Assembly: GCF_000016285.1 (NCBI RefSeq)
Contig: NC_011989.1
Span: 1,739,001-1,803,000, forward strand
Length of the DNA stretch: 64,000 nt
Direction of reading: 5' to 3'
From: Allorhizobium ampelinum S4
Lineage (GTDB): Bacteria > Pseudomonadota > Alphaproteobacteria > Rhizobiales > Rhizobiaceae
This document shows positions 1 to 9,038 of this stretch, one piece after another (within the stretch, counting starts at the first letter, position 1; the number at the start of each line of letters is the position of its first letter). The translations under genes were made by a program, and so were the position numbers. The notes beneath the pieces were generated by a model, which was not told where the DNA came from, ran no database searches, and worked only from the letters and a program-made list of their open reading frames with translations.

Positions 1-687
1 AAGGTCGAAAAGGGCGCCAATTCCATCACCGCTCATGTCGAGACCAAGGATGGCAAGGTGCAGCAGATCACCGCTGACCGGCTGATTTCGGCTGTCGGCG
101 TGCAGGGCAATATCGAAAATCTCGGTCTGGAAGCTTTGGGCGTCAAGACGGATCGCGGCTGCATCGTCATTGACGGCTATGGCAAGACCAATGTGCCGGG
201 CCTCTATGCCATCGGCGATGTCGCAGGTCCGCCAATGTTGGCCCATAAGGCCGAACATGAAGGCGTGATCTGCATCGAGAAGATTGCCGGTCTGCCGCAT
301 GTTCATCCCATGAACAAGTCTCTGATCCCTGGCTGCACCTATTGCAATCCGCAGGTCGCCTCCGTCGGTCTCACCGAAGCCAAGGCCAAGGCCGATGGCC
401 GCGAGATCCGCGTTGGTCGCTACAATTTCAACGCCAATGGCAAGGCCATCGCGCTTGGCGAAGACAATGGCATGATCAAGACGATCTTCGACAAGAAGAC
501 CGGCGAATTGGTCGGCGCGCATATGGTTGGCGCGGAAGTGACCGAGTTGATCCAGGGCTTCGTGGTCGCCATGAACCTGGAGACGACAGAAGAAGAGCTG
601 ATGCACACCATCTTCCCGCATCCGACCCTGTCGGAAATGATGAAGGAAAGCGTGCTTGATGCGTATGGCAAGGTGCTGAACGCCTGA
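1..687 (+). CDS. lpdA: Dihydrolipoamide dehydrogenase, C-terminal part (5' end outside window)
   Basis: This is the flavoprotein E3 subunit that reoxidises lipoyl groups of 2-oxo-acid dehydrogenase complexes with NAD+. The reading frame is open from base 1, so only about the last 228 residues are present. Visible parts are the end of the NAD/FAD domain (GLYAIGDVAGPPMLAHKA, the FAD-binding 'GD' segment) and the dimerisation domain ending in the catalytic His-Glu stretch FPHPTLSE. The gene lies upstream of lipA, which makes the lipoyl cofactor, so the two belong to the same metabolic block. An upstream pdh operon is likely but is not in the window. Confidence 0.95.
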   Translation, partial: KVEKGANSITAHVETKDGKVQQITADRLISAVGVQGNIENLGLEALGVKTDRGCIVIDGYGKTNVPGLYAIGDVAGPPMLAHKAEHEGVICIEKIAGLPHVHPMNKSLIPGCTYCNPQVASVGLTEAKAKADGREIRVGRYNFNANGKAIALGEDNGMIKTIFDKKTGELVGAHMVGAEVTELIQGFVVAMNLETTEEELMHTIFPHPTLSEMMKESVLDAYGKVLNA

Positions 688-757
688 CCCAGCGGACAGT
701 GACATTGCGAGACATTGCCCGGCTCGCTATATAGGGGCGGGCAACAGAGGATAGACG

Positions 758-1006
758 ATGGAAAATGTGGGCTGGTTGACGGCGATCTTCGTGGGTGGTC
801 TGGCCGGATGGCTGGCAGGCAAGTTGATGGACATGCGCTTCGGCATTTTCATGAACATCGTCATCGGCATTATCGGCTCGGTCATCGCCAATGCCATCTT
901 CCGGCGCTTTGACATTTTCGTCGCCAGCGATTGGGTTGGCTATCTGATTACCAGCTTTATCGGTGCCTGCATTCTGCTGTTCGTCGCCAAGCTGGTGCGG
1001 AAATAA
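758..1006 (+). CDS. GlsB/YeaQ/YmgE-type small membrane protein
   Basis: This is an 82-residue protein with three hydrophobic segments rich in Gly (about residues 5-22, 30-46 and 58-78), the pattern of the transglycosylase-associated / GlsB-YeaQ family. Members are small inner-membrane proteins often linked to stress responses; the biochemical role is unknown. It sits between lpdA and lipA on the same strand, with 70 bp before and 38 bp after, so it is probably co-transcribed. It has no link to lipoylation that I can see. Family assignment is by hydrophobic pattern and the GxxGxxxGKLMD segment. Confidence 0.8.
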   Translation: MENVGWLTAIFVGGLAGWLAGKLMDMRFGIFMNIVIGIIGSVIANAIFRRFDIFVASDWVGYLITSFIGACILLFVAKLVRK

Positions 1007-1044
1007 ATACTTGAAAGCCGCTCATCGGCGGCAAAGGAAACACG

Positions 1045-2016
1045 ATGGTTACCATCCTCGATAGAACCAAGCCGGACGACAAGCGCATCCGCCACCCGGA
1101 AAAGGCTCACAAGCCGGATACCGAAGTGCTGCGCAAGCCGGAATGGATCAGGGTGAAGGCTCCGACCTCCAAGGGCTATCAGGAAACTCGCGAACTGGTG
1201 CGCTCCCACAAGCTGGTCACCGTCTGCGAAGAAGCCGGCTGCCCGAATATTGGCGAGTGCTGGGAAAAGAAGCACGCCACCTTCATGATCATGGGTGAGA
1301 TTTGCACCCGCGCCTGCGCCTTCTGCAATGTGGCGACCGGCAAGCCGAATGCGCTTGACCGCGAAGAGCCTGCCAATGTGGCCAAGGCCGTGCGCCAGAT
1401 GGGCCTGTCGCATGTGGTCATCACGTCCGTGGACCGCGACGACCTGGCCGATGGCGGCGCTGAGCATTTCGAACAGGTAATCTGGGCGATCCGCGAAGCT
1501 TCGCCCGCTACGACCATCGAAATCCTGACCCCTGACTTTTTGAAAAAGCCCGGCGCACTGGAGCGTGTCGTTGCTGCAAAGCCAGACGTCTTCAACCACA
1601 ATATGGAAACCGTTCCAGGCAATTACCTTACCGTGCGTCCGGGCGCCCGCTACTTCCACTCGGTGCGGCTGTTGCAGCGGGTCAAGGAACTCGATCCGAC
1701 AATGTTCACCAAATCCGGCATCATGGTCGGCCTTGGCGAAGAGCGCAACGAAGTGCTGCAATTGATGGATGACCTGCGCACCGCAGACGTGGATTTCCTG
1801 ACCATCGGCCAATATCTCCAGCCGACCCGCAAGCACCACAAGGTGGAACGCTTCGTGACGCCGGAAGAGTTCAAGTCCTATGAGGATATCGCCTATACCA
1901 AGGGCTTCCTGATGGTTGCTTCCAGCCCGCTCACCCGCTCCTCCCACCATGCCGGTGACGATTTTGCCCGGCTGAAGGCCAACCGCGAAAAGAAGCTGCT
2001 GGCGGCTGCGGAGTAG
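1045..2016 (+). CDS. lipA: Lipoyl synthase (radical SAM)
   Basis: LipA inserts two sulfurs into protein-bound octanoyl groups to form the lipoyl cofactor of pyruvate and 2-oxoglutarate dehydrogenase and the glycine cleavage system. The 323-residue length is normal. Both iron-sulfur clusters are visible: the auxiliary cluster motif [12 protein letters not shown] (about residues 72-83) and the radical-SAM CX3CX2C motif CTRACAFC near residue 98. The C-terminal RSSHHAGD segment supplies the family's conserved serine. The ATG start follows a purine-rich stretch (GGCAAAGGAAAC). It follows lpdA and is closed by a hairpin terminator after its stop. Confidence 0.97.
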   Translation: MVTILDRTKPDDKRIRHPEKAHKPDTEVLRKPEWIRVKAPTSKGYQETRELVRSHKLVTVCEEAGCPNIGECWEKKHATFMIMGEICTRACAFCNVATGKPNALDREEPANVAKAVRQMGLSHVVITSVDRDDLADGGAEHFEQVIWAIREASPATTIEILTPDFLKKPGALERVVAAKPDVFNHNMETVPGNYLTVRPGARYFHSVRLLQRVKELDPTMFTKSGIMVGLGEERNEVLQLMDDLRTADVDFLTIGQYLQPTRKHHKVERFVTPEEFKSYEDIAYTKGFLMVASSPLTRSSHHAGDDFARLKANREKKLLAAAE

Positions 2017-2047
2017 ATTTCCGGTATATGATGCTTGCCGATATTGG

Positions 2048-2075
2048 AGCCCGTCGCTTATAAGCGTCGGGCTTT
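2048..2075 (+). terminator. Hairpin terminator after lipA
   Basis: The arms AGCCCG and CGGGCT enclose the self-complementary CGCTTATAAGCG with one T/T mismatch on each side, and a short TTTC tail follows. It lies 31 bp after the lipA stop and 22 bp before the next gene, so it separates the lipoate block from the kinase pair. Confidence 0.7.
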
Positions 2076-2097
2076 CATGCTCAAAGGGTGATGCATC

Positions 2098-2673
2098 ATG
2101 GCCCGATATATCGACAAGCTTGACGATGCCGCTACACTGTTAAACTCGGCCAAGCGCATCTGCGTGGTCGGCTGCTCCGGCAGCGGTAAGAGCACGCTGT
2201 CGCAAATTCTGTGCGAGCGGCTGGGCCTTGATTATATCTCCATGGATCGCGACGTCTTCTGGCTACCCGGTTGGAAGCTACGGCCCAGGTCGGAAGCGAT
2301 TGAACTGATGCAACGGTTTGTCGCCGGTGAGCGGTGGATTATCGACGGCAACAGCCCCGGCAGCCTGCCAGTCCGGCTGGCGCGTGCCGATATGGTCATC
2401 TGGATGCGTCCGCCGCGCCGTGTTTCGATCTACGGTGTTCTGTCGCGTTGGCTGAAACATCGCGGTACGGTCAGGCCAGAGATGGCGCCGGGATGTCCTG
2501 AAAAGATCGATTGGCCGTTTCTTCAATATGTCTGGAATTTCGAGGCGTGCGAAGTACCGCAATTTCAGACACAGTTTGAAAATGCGCGGGCCGATCTACC
2601 GGTCGTCGTTCTCAGGTCGCACCGGCAGACAAACGAGTTTTTAACGGCTTTAGACGGGTGCCAGCGGAGGTAG
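2098..2673 (+). CDS. P-loop nucleotide kinase-like protein (FlaR-like), copy 1
   Basis: This is a 191-residue cytoplasmic protein with a Walker A motif GCSGSGKST near residue 24 and the segment MDRDVFWLPGW. It has the small adenylate-kinase-like layout of proteins often annotated 'topology modulation protein' or AAA-family ATPase. A conserved Trp-Asp-Gly pattern (RWIIDGN) follows, as in the NMP-binding region of kinases. The true substrate is unknown. The next gene is a clear paralogue that starts 3 bp after this stop, so the two form a translationally close pair and may be one duplicated gene. Confidence 0.75.
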   Translation: MARYIDKLDDAATLLNSAKRICVVGCSGSGKSTLSQILCERLGLDYISMDRDVFWLPGWKLRPRSEAIELMQRFVAGERWIIDGNSPGSLPVRLARADMVIWMRPPRRVSIYGVLSRWLKHRGTVRPEMAPGCPEKIDWPFLQYVWNFEACEVPQFQTQFENARADLPVVVLRSHRQTNEFLTALDGCQRR

Positions 2674-2675
2674 AC

Positions 2676-3245
2676 ATGGTGCGTTACGTGGATATGTCCG
2701 CCGCCGCCGATCTTCTTGGCAGCAGCAACAGGATCATGGTCGTCGGTTGTTCGGGAGGTGGCAAAACCACGTTGTCGCAAAAGCTCGCGTCTCGCTTTGA
2801 TCTCGACTATCAATCGATTGATCGCGATGTCCGTTGGCTTCCCGGTTGGCGAGAAAGAGACAGACAGGCTCAGCGAGACATTATTGCTGAACTGGTCTCA
2901 CATGAACGTTGGGTAATGGACGGAAGTAGTCCCTCTACGTTCGATTTGCGATTACCTCGGACAGATCTGGTGATCTGGGTAAAAATGTCTCGGATGGCTT
3001 GCCTTCGCGGCATCGCCGGGCGCGTCTGGCGTAACTATGGCAAAGTCCGCATTGCCATGGCCGAAGGCTGCGAAGAGCCGTTGCCTGATCGGGAATTTCT
3101 TTCTTACATCTGGAATTTCGAGCGCAAGCACGCACCGATCTTCATCCGCAATTTCGATCTTCATGGCCCGGACGTTCCGGTTCTGGTGCTGAAATCCCGC
3201 CGAGAGGTCACACGTCTTCTCGACCTCATCGGCGCTTCGGGGTAG
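2676..3245 (+). CDS. P-loop nucleotide kinase-like protein (FlaR-like), copy 2
   Basis: This is a 189-residue paralogue of the preceding protein. It shares the N-terminal pattern (MVRYVD versus MARYID), a Walker A motif GCSGGGKTT, DRDVRWLPGW, RWVMDGSSP and a C-terminal YIWNFE block (YVWNFE in copy 1). I chose ATG 2676 because it aligns with the start of copy 1 and has a GGAGG element 5 bp upstream inside the end of copy 1; an upstream in-frame start at 2658 is less likely. It ends 17 bp before the convergent transporter gene. Substrate unknown. Confidence 0.75.
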   Translation: MVRYVDMSAAADLLGSSNRIMVVGCSGGGKTTLSQKLASRFDLDYQSIDRDVRWLPGWRERDRQAQRDIIAELVSHERWVMDGSSPSTFDLRLPRTDLVIWVKMSRMACLRGIAGRVWRNYGKVRIAMAEGCEEPLPDREFLSYIWNFERKHAPIFIRNFDLHGPDVPVLVLKSRREVTRLLDLIGASG

Positions 3246-3262
3246 GGCGCTTCTTCCGATTT

Positions 3263-4588
3263 TTATGCCGCAAACGCTGCCGCTGGTTGCCTGCTGCTGG
3301 AGAGGATCAGCAAAGTCGCTGCGGAAACGGCGGAGGCTCCCATGATATACCACGCTACGGACGCGGCGCTGCCGGTCGTTGCCACCAGCCAGGCGGTGAT
3401 GATCGGGGTCATTGCGCTGCCCAGCACGCCAGCCAGCATGTAGCAGATCGACAGGCCGGTATAGCGCACGCCGGTCTCGAACAGTTCTGACAGAAAGGTG
3501 GCAATCGGTCCGAAATTGGCGGCAAAGGCTGTCATCATCAGCAGGAAGCCGAGGAGCACGCCCGGCAAACCGCCATGGTTCATCAGCCAGAACATCGGGA
3601 AGGCAAACAGGATTTCCGCAAAGATCCCGGCGAGAATGACATTCCGGCGGCCGACCCGGTCCGAAAGTGCGCCAAACAGCGGTAGAAGGACAACACAGAC
3701 CGCGCAGGCGATCAGGATCATCGCCAAGACCTGCTGCTTGGGAAAATGCAGCGTCTGCGTACCATAGGACAGGCCGAATACCGCGATCAGATTGAAAGAC
3801 GAGCCGATGGATAGGGTGGCGAAGCCGCCAAGCAGAACCTTTGCCCAATGCCGCCGCATGAGATCGGCGAGCGGCAGGCGCTGCGTCTCTGCCTGCTGTC
3901 TGTGGCGGGCGAATGCTGGCGTTTCGCTCACCGACATGCGCACGTAGAACCCGATGGCGACGAGCACGATGCTGATTAGAAACGCCACCCGCCAACCCCA
4001 GAGCAGGAAGCTTTGTTCCGAGAGAACCGAGGATAAGACCAGGAAGGCGGAATTGGCCAGAAACGTACCAGCGGGAACGCCGATCTGCACCCAGGACCCG
4101 TAAAGCCCACGCTTGTTTTGCGGTGCATGTTCCACCGCCAGAAGCACAGCCCCGCCCCATTCGCCACCCAGCGCCAGCCCCTGCAAAAGCCGCAGCACGA
4201 CGAGGAGAACAGGCGCCCATACTCCGAGTGTTTCATAGCCGGGCAAAAGGCCGATGGCGAATGTGGCAAGACCCATCAGGCTCAACGATAGCATCAATGT
4301 CGATTTTCGCCCCAGCCTGTCGCCGAAATGGCCGAAAAGGGCTGCGCCCACCATGCGCGACAGATAGGCCGAGGCGAAGGTGCTGAAAGCCAGCAGCGTA
4401 CCCACCAGCGGATCGACGCTGGGAAAGAACACCTTGTTGAACACCAGAGCCGAGGCGGTGGCGAAAATGAACAGGTCGTACCACTCGATGGTGGTGCCGA
4501 TCACGCTGGCCAGCATGATCTTGCGCAGTTCCTTGCCTTGAAGAGGTTTATGGGTGGCTACGTTGTCATTGGTCGAGGGAGCGGCCAT
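3263..4588 (-). CDS. MFS transporter, metabolite:H+ symporter (MHS) type
   Basis: This is a 441-residue inner-membrane protein with about 12 hydrophobic segments. It carries both copies of the family motif between TM2/3 (GDRLGRK) and TM8/9 (SDRVGRR), and the ETPAF segment in the central loop. The N-terminal IGTTIEWYDLFIF signature is typical of the MHS group, which imports shikimate, 2-oxoglutarate, citrate or proline/betaine. The substrate cannot be told from the sequence. It is monocistronic, convergent with the kinase pair and divergent from the COQ10-like gene. Confidence 0.85.
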   Translation of the reverse strand: MAAPSTNDNVATHKPLQGKELRKIMLASVIGTTIEWYDLFIFATASALVFNKVFFPSVDPLVGTLLAFSTFASAYLSRMVGAALFGHFGDRLGRKSTLMLSLSLMGLATFAIGLLPGYETLGVWAPVLLVVLRLLQGLALGGEWGGAVLLAVEHAPQNKRGLYGSWVQIGVPAGTFLANSAFLVLSSVLSEQSFLLWGWRVAFLISIVLVAIGFYVRMSVSETPAFARHRQQAETQRLPLADLMRRHWAKVLLGGFATLSIGSSFNLIAVFGLSYGTQTLHFPKQQVLAMILIACAVCVVLLPLFGALSDRVGRRNVILAGIFAEILFAFPMFWLMNHGGLPGVLLGFLLMMTAFAANFGPIATFLSELFETGVRYTGLSICYMLAGVLGSAMTPIITAWLVATTGSAASVAWYIMGASAVSAATLLILSSSRQPAAAFAA

Positions 4589-4831
4589 TGGCGGTTCCTT
4601 GCTAAAATAATTCGATTCTAAAACAGCTTAGCGACTTTTTGACTTTGAATGAGGGAAGGCTAGCACCTCAGGCGAGACCTTGCCAGCAACCGGAAATTTT
4701 GGTTTCAAATTGCTGTGAGTTTTTATCAGGATGTTATGTCGCGCTGCGGTTTTGAGGAATTTCCCTGTAAATTTTCCAAACCACAGGCGTGACTTCTTGA
4801 TCTTACCGTTGCGCAGGATTAAGTGCGGCTT

Positions 4832-5284
4832 ATGCCGAAGTTTGAAACCCGCCGTATTGTCCAGCACTCAGCCGATCGCATGTATGAGCTCGTCGCCGAT
4901 GTCGAGCGCTATCCCGAATTCGTGCCGCTTTGCGAGGAACTTGCCGTGCAATCGCGCAAGGAGCGCGACGGCAAGACTTTGCTGATCGCCAATATGACCG
5001 TGGGCTACAAGGCGATCCGCGAGACCTTCGTTTCGCAAGTGCTGCTGAAGCCGGACGAGCGGGCTATCGATGTCAAATATCTGGAAGGCCCGTTCAAATA
5101 TCTCGACAACCGCTGGCGCTTCGAAAATCTCGGCGATGGCACCTGCGCGGTGAATTTCTACATCGATTACGAGTTCAAAAGCATGATTCTCGGCGCCCTG
5201 ATGGGCTCGATGTTCGACCGGGCGTTCCGGATGTTTTCCGAGGCGTTTGAGACCCGGGCCAATAAGGTTTATGGCACCGTCTGA
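4832..5284 (+). CDS. COQ10-like ubiquinone-binding START-domain protein (RatA family)
   Basis: This is a 150-residue single-domain protein of the polyketide cyclase/START fold. The N-terminal FETRRIV..SADRMYELVADVERYPEFVPLCEEL pattern (given here with a gap) is typical of the COQ10/RatA family, which binds ubiquinone and supports respiration. ATG 4832 gives the usual MPKFETRR start; the GTG at 4823 would add three residues. Its last 16 bp overlap the convergent membrane-protein gene. The name RatA (toxin) is used for the E. coli homologue, but a toxin role is not supported here. Confidence 0.85.
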   Translation: MPKFETRRIVQHSADRMYELVADVERYPEFVPLCEELAVQSRKERDGKTLLIANMTVGYKAIRETFVSQVLLKPDERAIDVKYLEGPFKYLDNRWRFENLGDGTCAVNFYIDYEFKSMILGALMGSMFDRAFRMFSEAFETRANKVYGTV

Positions 5285-6024
5285 GTGCCCGAACCTATCG
5301 GCCGCTTCTCGATGTAATGTCCGTAAAGCGTGGTGATGACGGATAGGCTAATCATCATCAGGAAAGCGCTGGATATCGTTTCCCATAATATACTGAGGAC
5401 GATAGGACCGTCGCGGAGAAGATATGTTGTCACCAGAACAGGAACGGCGATGACATACAACATCACAGCGACACCGAGACAGGCGAGATTTTCCGCCCGG
5501 GTTGCATCCCAAGCCTCTCTTATTGTCATGGATGTACCAAGTGCCGCGCTTGGCAGAAGCGTCGACAGACGCGTTGCCATGGTGATAAGCCCGAAAGTCG
5601 CGACAAATGACAACAGAATGAAAAATAGGTCCAGAAATCTGATGTCGCGGGCAATAAGATTAAACAGGACGATGGGTATGGCGACCATTATCACCAACAG
5701 GCCAATCAACAAGCCTTTCAAGAAGTAGGATACGATGCGGGCACCATGAAATCGCGGCACAAGCCGTGGATATTCATCAATCAGGATAAAGCGATGCCAG
5801 GCGACCGCAATCCAAAGATAACTTACGAAGCCATACAATTCAGAAACGATAAGCATAGTCCGCAAAATTGCGTCGTTCTCAACGGTGACGAAGCCCGCAT
5901 AACCAATAGTCAGGGCCTTAAGCGATAAGGCTATTGCGATAAATGGTGCCGTAATCTTTATCGCGGCGAACCAATTGTTAAATGTCAGTTTTAATGCGTG
6001 TTTGAAAAGCTTCCAAAACTTCAT
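5269..6024 (-). CDS. Membrane protein of unknown function
   Basis: This is a 251-residue protein with about six hydrophobic segments (roughly residues 20-45, 58-78, 95-125, 128-150, 180-205 and 212-235). I do not recognise the family. Base composition is AT-richer than its neighbours, and codon use is less biased (ATA and AAT codons), which could mean relaxed selection or later acquisition. It overlaps the COQ10-like gene by 16 bp tail to tail, so no functional link follows. The N-terminal WKLFKHALKLTFNN lacks a cleavable signal peptide. Confidence 0.65.
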   Translation of the reverse strand: MKFWKLFKHALKLTFNNWFAAIKITAPFIAIALSLKALTIGYAGFVTVENDAILRTMLIVSELYGFVSYLWIAVAWHRFILIDEYPRLVPRFHGARIVSYFLKGLLIGLLVIMVAIPIVLFNLIARDIRFLDLFFILLSFVATFGLITMATRLSTLLPSAALGTSMTIREAWDATRAENLACLGVAVMLYVIAVPVLVTTYLLRDGPIVLSILWETISSAFLMMISLSVITTLYGHYIEKRPIGSGTQTVP

Positions 6025-6147
6025 CCAAATTCACCTGTTAAATCGGGTGACGCAAATAAAAAGGTTAATTCAAAGGGAGCATACACTGCGGCAACACCGT
6101 ACCTGTTCCAGTCTTCTATGCTGGAGATAGAGTGGCGCAATGCGCAA

Positions 6148-6654
6148 TCAAGTCGAATGCTGCTGGATGTCTTTTAGTAAGGCGAGCGCGGTTCTTATGG
6201 TCGCTAGGCGGATCGCTTCGCGCCCATGGTTTTCATAGTGCATTTCCCGATGGCGGGCTGCGCCTGTTCGCGCCAGTGCTGCGATATGCACCAGCCCAAC
6301 CGGTTTCTCGTCGCTGCCACCGCCCGGCCCAGCGATACCGGTCACAGCAACCGAAACGGAGGCGCCTGAACGGTAGAGGGCACCGTGGGCCATGGCGAGC
6401 GCCGTTTCGCGCGACACGGCACCATAGGTTTCCAGCGTTAGCGATGGCACGCCCAGCATGTCCATCTTCGCCTGGTTGGAATAGGTGACGTAGCCGCGAT
6501 CCACCACGGCGGATGATCCGGCAATTTCGGTCAGCAGACCGGCGATAAGCCCGCCGGTGCAGGATTCGGCGGTGGCGATGGACAGGCCGCGTCTGGTGAA
6601 GTCTTCAATGATGGATTGGGCGGCCTTTTCCATATCATCGGGAAACAGGCTCAT
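6148..6654 (-). CDS. pncC: Nicotinamide-nucleotide amidohydrolase (CinA C-terminal domain)
   Basis: This enzyme deamidates nicotinamide mononucleotide to nicotinate mononucleotide in pyridine-nucleotide salvage. The 168-residue protein is the stand-alone CinA C-terminal domain. The motifs [14 protein letters not shown] near the N-terminus and [11 protein letters not shown] in the middle form the active site. It overlaps ispDF by 4 bp (ATGA), a translational-coupling arrangement, and is the last gene of that transcript. The N-terminal molybdopterin-like domain of full CinA is absent, as in many alphaproteobacteria. Confidence 0.92.
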   Translation of the reverse strand: MSLFPDDMEKAAQSIIEDFTRRGLSIATAESCTGGLIAGLLTEIAGSSAVVDRGYVTYSNQAKMDMLGVPSLTLETYGAVSRETALAMAHGALYRSGASVSVAVTGIAGPGGGSDEKPVGLVHIAALARTGAARHREMHYENHGREAIRLATIRTALALLKDIQQHST

Positions 6655-7874
6655 TGTGGCTTTCCCTGGAAAACCACCGTGGCAGTGGCAATGGCTGCAA
6701 TACCTTCGCCCCGGCCGACAAAGCCGATTTTCTCGTTGGTCGTCGCTTTGACAGAGCAGCGCTCCAGCGCAATGCCGAGAATCTCGGAAAGCTTTTCGCG
6801 CATGATCTGGCGATGCGGGCCGATTTTTGGTGCTTCTGCAATCAGCGAGATGTCAGCATTCATGATTGTACCGCCCGCATCGCGCACGATGTTTGCTGCA
6901 TGCTCCAGGAAGATCCGCGACGCGGCACCGCGCCATTGCGGGTCTGATGGCGGGAAATGGTCGCCGATATCGCCAGCCCCGCAGGTGGCCAGTAGCGCAT
7001 CGGTCAGGGCGTGCAAGGCGACATCGGCATCGGAATGTCCGCTCAAGGCCTGGTCATGGGCAATGAAAATGCCGCAAAGCGTTACGCCATCGCCCGGCAC
7101 CAGTTGGTGGACATCATAGCCATTGCCGGTGCGCACATCAGGCAAAGCGTTATGAGAGAGGCGGGCATCGGCCATTTCAAGATCCCGTTTCACGGTCAGT
7201 TTTACATTGTCAGGCGAGCCTTCCACCAGATGGACAGTTAGTCCCGCCCATTCGGCGATGGCGGCGTCATCGGTGAAATCCTCTCGTCCAGCGCTTGCGG
7301 CGTCTTCGTGAGCAGCCAGTATTTTGGCAAAGTGGAAGCTCTGCGGTGTTTGTGCTGCAAAAAGTCCGCTGCGCGCCACAGTATCGACGACTCGCGCACC
7401 CTCATCGCCACGTTTAAGCGTATCGGTCACCGGGATGGCGGGCAAGACGGCATCGGCACCGTCGTCAAGCCGGGCGATAATTCGTTGCAGCATCAGCTGA
7501 TCGAAAAACGGTCGCACCGCGTCATGGATCAGCACATAATCCGGCTTTTGATTCCGCAAGGCTCTCAAGCCAGCCAGAACCGATTGCTGCCGGGTTTTGC
7601 CGCCGTGGGTGATGGTCAGAGAGGCAGCGAGCTGGGGATAGGGGGCTAGAGCATTGGCCAGCAAGGCCCCGTCATCGGGATGAATGACGACGATCAGGGT
7701 CGCCTGCGGGAGAAGATCTGCGAAGCCTAGCAGGCTATGGACAATAACAGGCTTTCCGCCGATCCGCCGATATTGCTTCGGTCCCTCGCTGGAGGCGCCA
7801 GCGCGCTCTCCCCGGCCTGCCGCGACCAATATCACCGCTGTTGACCTTGCCCCGTCCGCTTGAATATGCACCAT
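6651..7874 (-). CDS. ispDF: Bifunctional IspD/IspF of the MEP isoprenoid pathway
   Basis: This fusion catalyses 2-C-methyl-D-erythritol 4-phosphate cytidylyltransfer (IspD, about residues 10-235) and 2,4-cyclodiphosphate formation (IspF, about 245-407). IspD shows AAGRGERAG and [11 protein letters not shown], the CTP-binding loop. IspF shows [10 protein letters not shown] and SGHSDADV, which supply the metal-binding Asp and His residues. Fusion of the two enzymes is common in alphaproteobacteria. It is transcribed with pncC and divergently from dusB; the shared 165-bp region holds the inverted repeat described separately. Confidence 0.96.
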   Translation of the reverse strand: MVHIQADGARSTAVILVAAGRGERAGASSEGPKQYRRIGGKPVIVHSLLGFADLLPQATLIVVIHPDDGALLANALAPYPQLAASLTITHGGKTRQQSVLAGLRALRNQKPDYVLIHDAVRPFFDQLMLQRIIARLDDGADAVLPAIPVTDTLKRGDEGARVVDTVARSGLFAAQTPQSFHFAKILAAHEDAASAGREDFTDDAAIAEWAGLTVHLVEGSPDNVKLTVKRDLEMADARLSHNALPDVRTGNGYDVHQLVPGDGVTLCGIFIAHDQALSGHSDADVALHALTDALLATCGAGDIGDHFPPSDPQWRGAASRIFLEHAANIVRDAGGTIMNADISLIAEAPKIGPHRQIMREKLSEILGIALERCSVKATTNEKIGFVGRGEGIAAIATATVVFQGKPQ

Positions 7875-7994
7875 GTCATTCCAGTGTTTGAAACAGATTT
7901 CCGCCTGTCTATCGGTGCGGTCAAAAGTTTTCCAGCATTTGCCCGAAAAATTGTCGGTATCGCTTGGAAAGAGCTTGGCAATGATCTTTTTTAT

Positions 7995-8037
7995 GTCTAA
8001 AAATCGGGCAAATTAGTATCTTGCCCGAAAGTTAGAC
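7995..8037 (+). promoter_or_regulatory. Long imperfect inverted repeat directly upstream of dusB start
   Basis: The 17-nt arms at 7995-8011 (GTCTAAAAATCGGGCAA) and 8021-8037 match at 14 of 17 positions around a 9-nt loop. The right arm ends two bases before the TTG start codon of dusB and covers the only purine-rich stretch (GAAAG) that could bind ribosomes. It could be a translation-blocking hairpin in the leader or a DNA operator for the dusB-ntrBC operon. There is no T-run, so a terminator is unlikely. Confidence 0.6.
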
Positions 8038-8039
8038 AT

Positions 8040-9038
8040 TTGCAGCAACCGGATCTCCAGACAGGGTTTAGTATTGCCTCGGTTGCCATTCGCAACCGCG
8101 TCGTGCTTGCGCCGATGTCCGGCGTCACTGACCTGCCGTTTCGGCAATTGGCCTTTCGCCACGGGGCCGGGCTGGTGGTGACGGAAATGGTTGCCAGCCG
8201 CGAACTTGTGTTCAACGCGGCGGAAAGCTGGTCGCGGCTGAAGGGTGCGGGCCTTACCCCACATATGGTGCAATTGGCCGGGCGCGATCCGCATTGGATG
8301 GCGGAAGCGGCGAAAATTGCCGAGGCCAATGGTGCTGATATTATCGACATCAATATGGGGTGTCCCGCCAAGAAAGTCATTGGTGGTTATGCCGGATCGG
8401 CGCTGATGCGCGAGCCGGAGATTGCGCTGGCGATGATCGAGGCGACAGTCAAGGCCGTTTCCATACCCGTCACCGTCAAGATGCGGCTTGGCTGGGATTC
8501 CGATTCGATCAACGCGCCGGACCTGTCGCGCCGCGCGCAGGATGCCGGTGTGCAGGCAATCACTGTACATGGCCGCACCCGCATGCAGTTCTACGAAGGC
8601 CGGGCCGATTGGGATGCGATTGCCGCTGTGCGTGATGCGATTTACATTCCGTTGATTGCCAATGGTGATATCGACACCCTTGGCGATGCGCAGGAAATCC
8701 TGCGTAGGTCTGGTGCCGATGCGATTATGCTGGGGCGCGCCTGCCAGGGGCGTCCCTGGCATGCGGGTGTGCTGGCTGGCCACGCGCCGCCAAGCGCGGA
8801 GGAAATTCCAGCGATTGCCGTCGCCCATTACCGCGCCATGCTGGATCATTACGGCGCGCATGTCGGCGTTCGCCATGCGCGAAAGCATGTCGGCTGGTAT
8901 CTGGAGCGGCATGGGGTGCAGCTTGATCCTGCCGAAAAGACTGGGCTTATGACATCGAAAGATCCCGACCATGTCGCCGACCGCCTGTTTGCGGCGCTGG
9001 CTGGCGCGGCACCAAACCCGCTTGAGGAGGCCGCATGA
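8040..9038 (+). CDS. dusB: tRNA-dihydrouridine synthase B (NifR3 family)
   Basis: DusB is an FMN enzyme that reduces uridine in the tRNA D-loop. The 332-residue protein has the TIM-barrel signature [15 protein letters not shown], the catalytic Cys in MGCPAKKV (about residue 107) and HGRTRMQFY. The start is TTG 8040: the upstream frame meets a stop at 7998-8000 without another start, and the [11 protein letters not shown]-terminus fits the family. It is the classical first gene of the nifR3-ntrB-ntrC operon of alphaproteobacteria; its stop overlaps ntrB by 4 bp. Confidence 0.94.
   Translation: MQQPDLQTGFSIASVAIRNRVVLAPMSGVTDLPFRQLAFRHGAGLVVTEMVASRELVFNAAESWSRLKGAGLTPHMVQLAGRDPHWMAEAAKIAEANGADIIDINMGCPAKKVIGGYAGSALMREPEIALAMIEATVKAVSIPVTVKMRLGWDSDSINAPDLSRRAQDAGVQAITVHGRTRMQFYEGRADWDAIAAVRDAIYIPLIANGDIDTLGDAQEILRRSGADAIMLGRACQGRPWHAGVLAGHAPPSAEEIPAIAVAHYRAMLDHYGAHVGVRHARKHVGWYLERHGVQLDPAEKTGLMTSKDPDHVADRLFAALAGAAPNPLEEAA

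Noticed and set aside
940..1950. 336-residue open frame antisense to lipA
   Set aside because: It is a GC-rich shadow of the strongly supported lipA gene, with no ribosome-binding site and no recognisable motif. Similar long antisense frames (for example at 2952-4220, 8849-10057, 13257-14315, 15852-17114, 20329-21528, 22298-23467, 24583-25629, 46731-48383 and 52079-53191) were rejected for the same reason.
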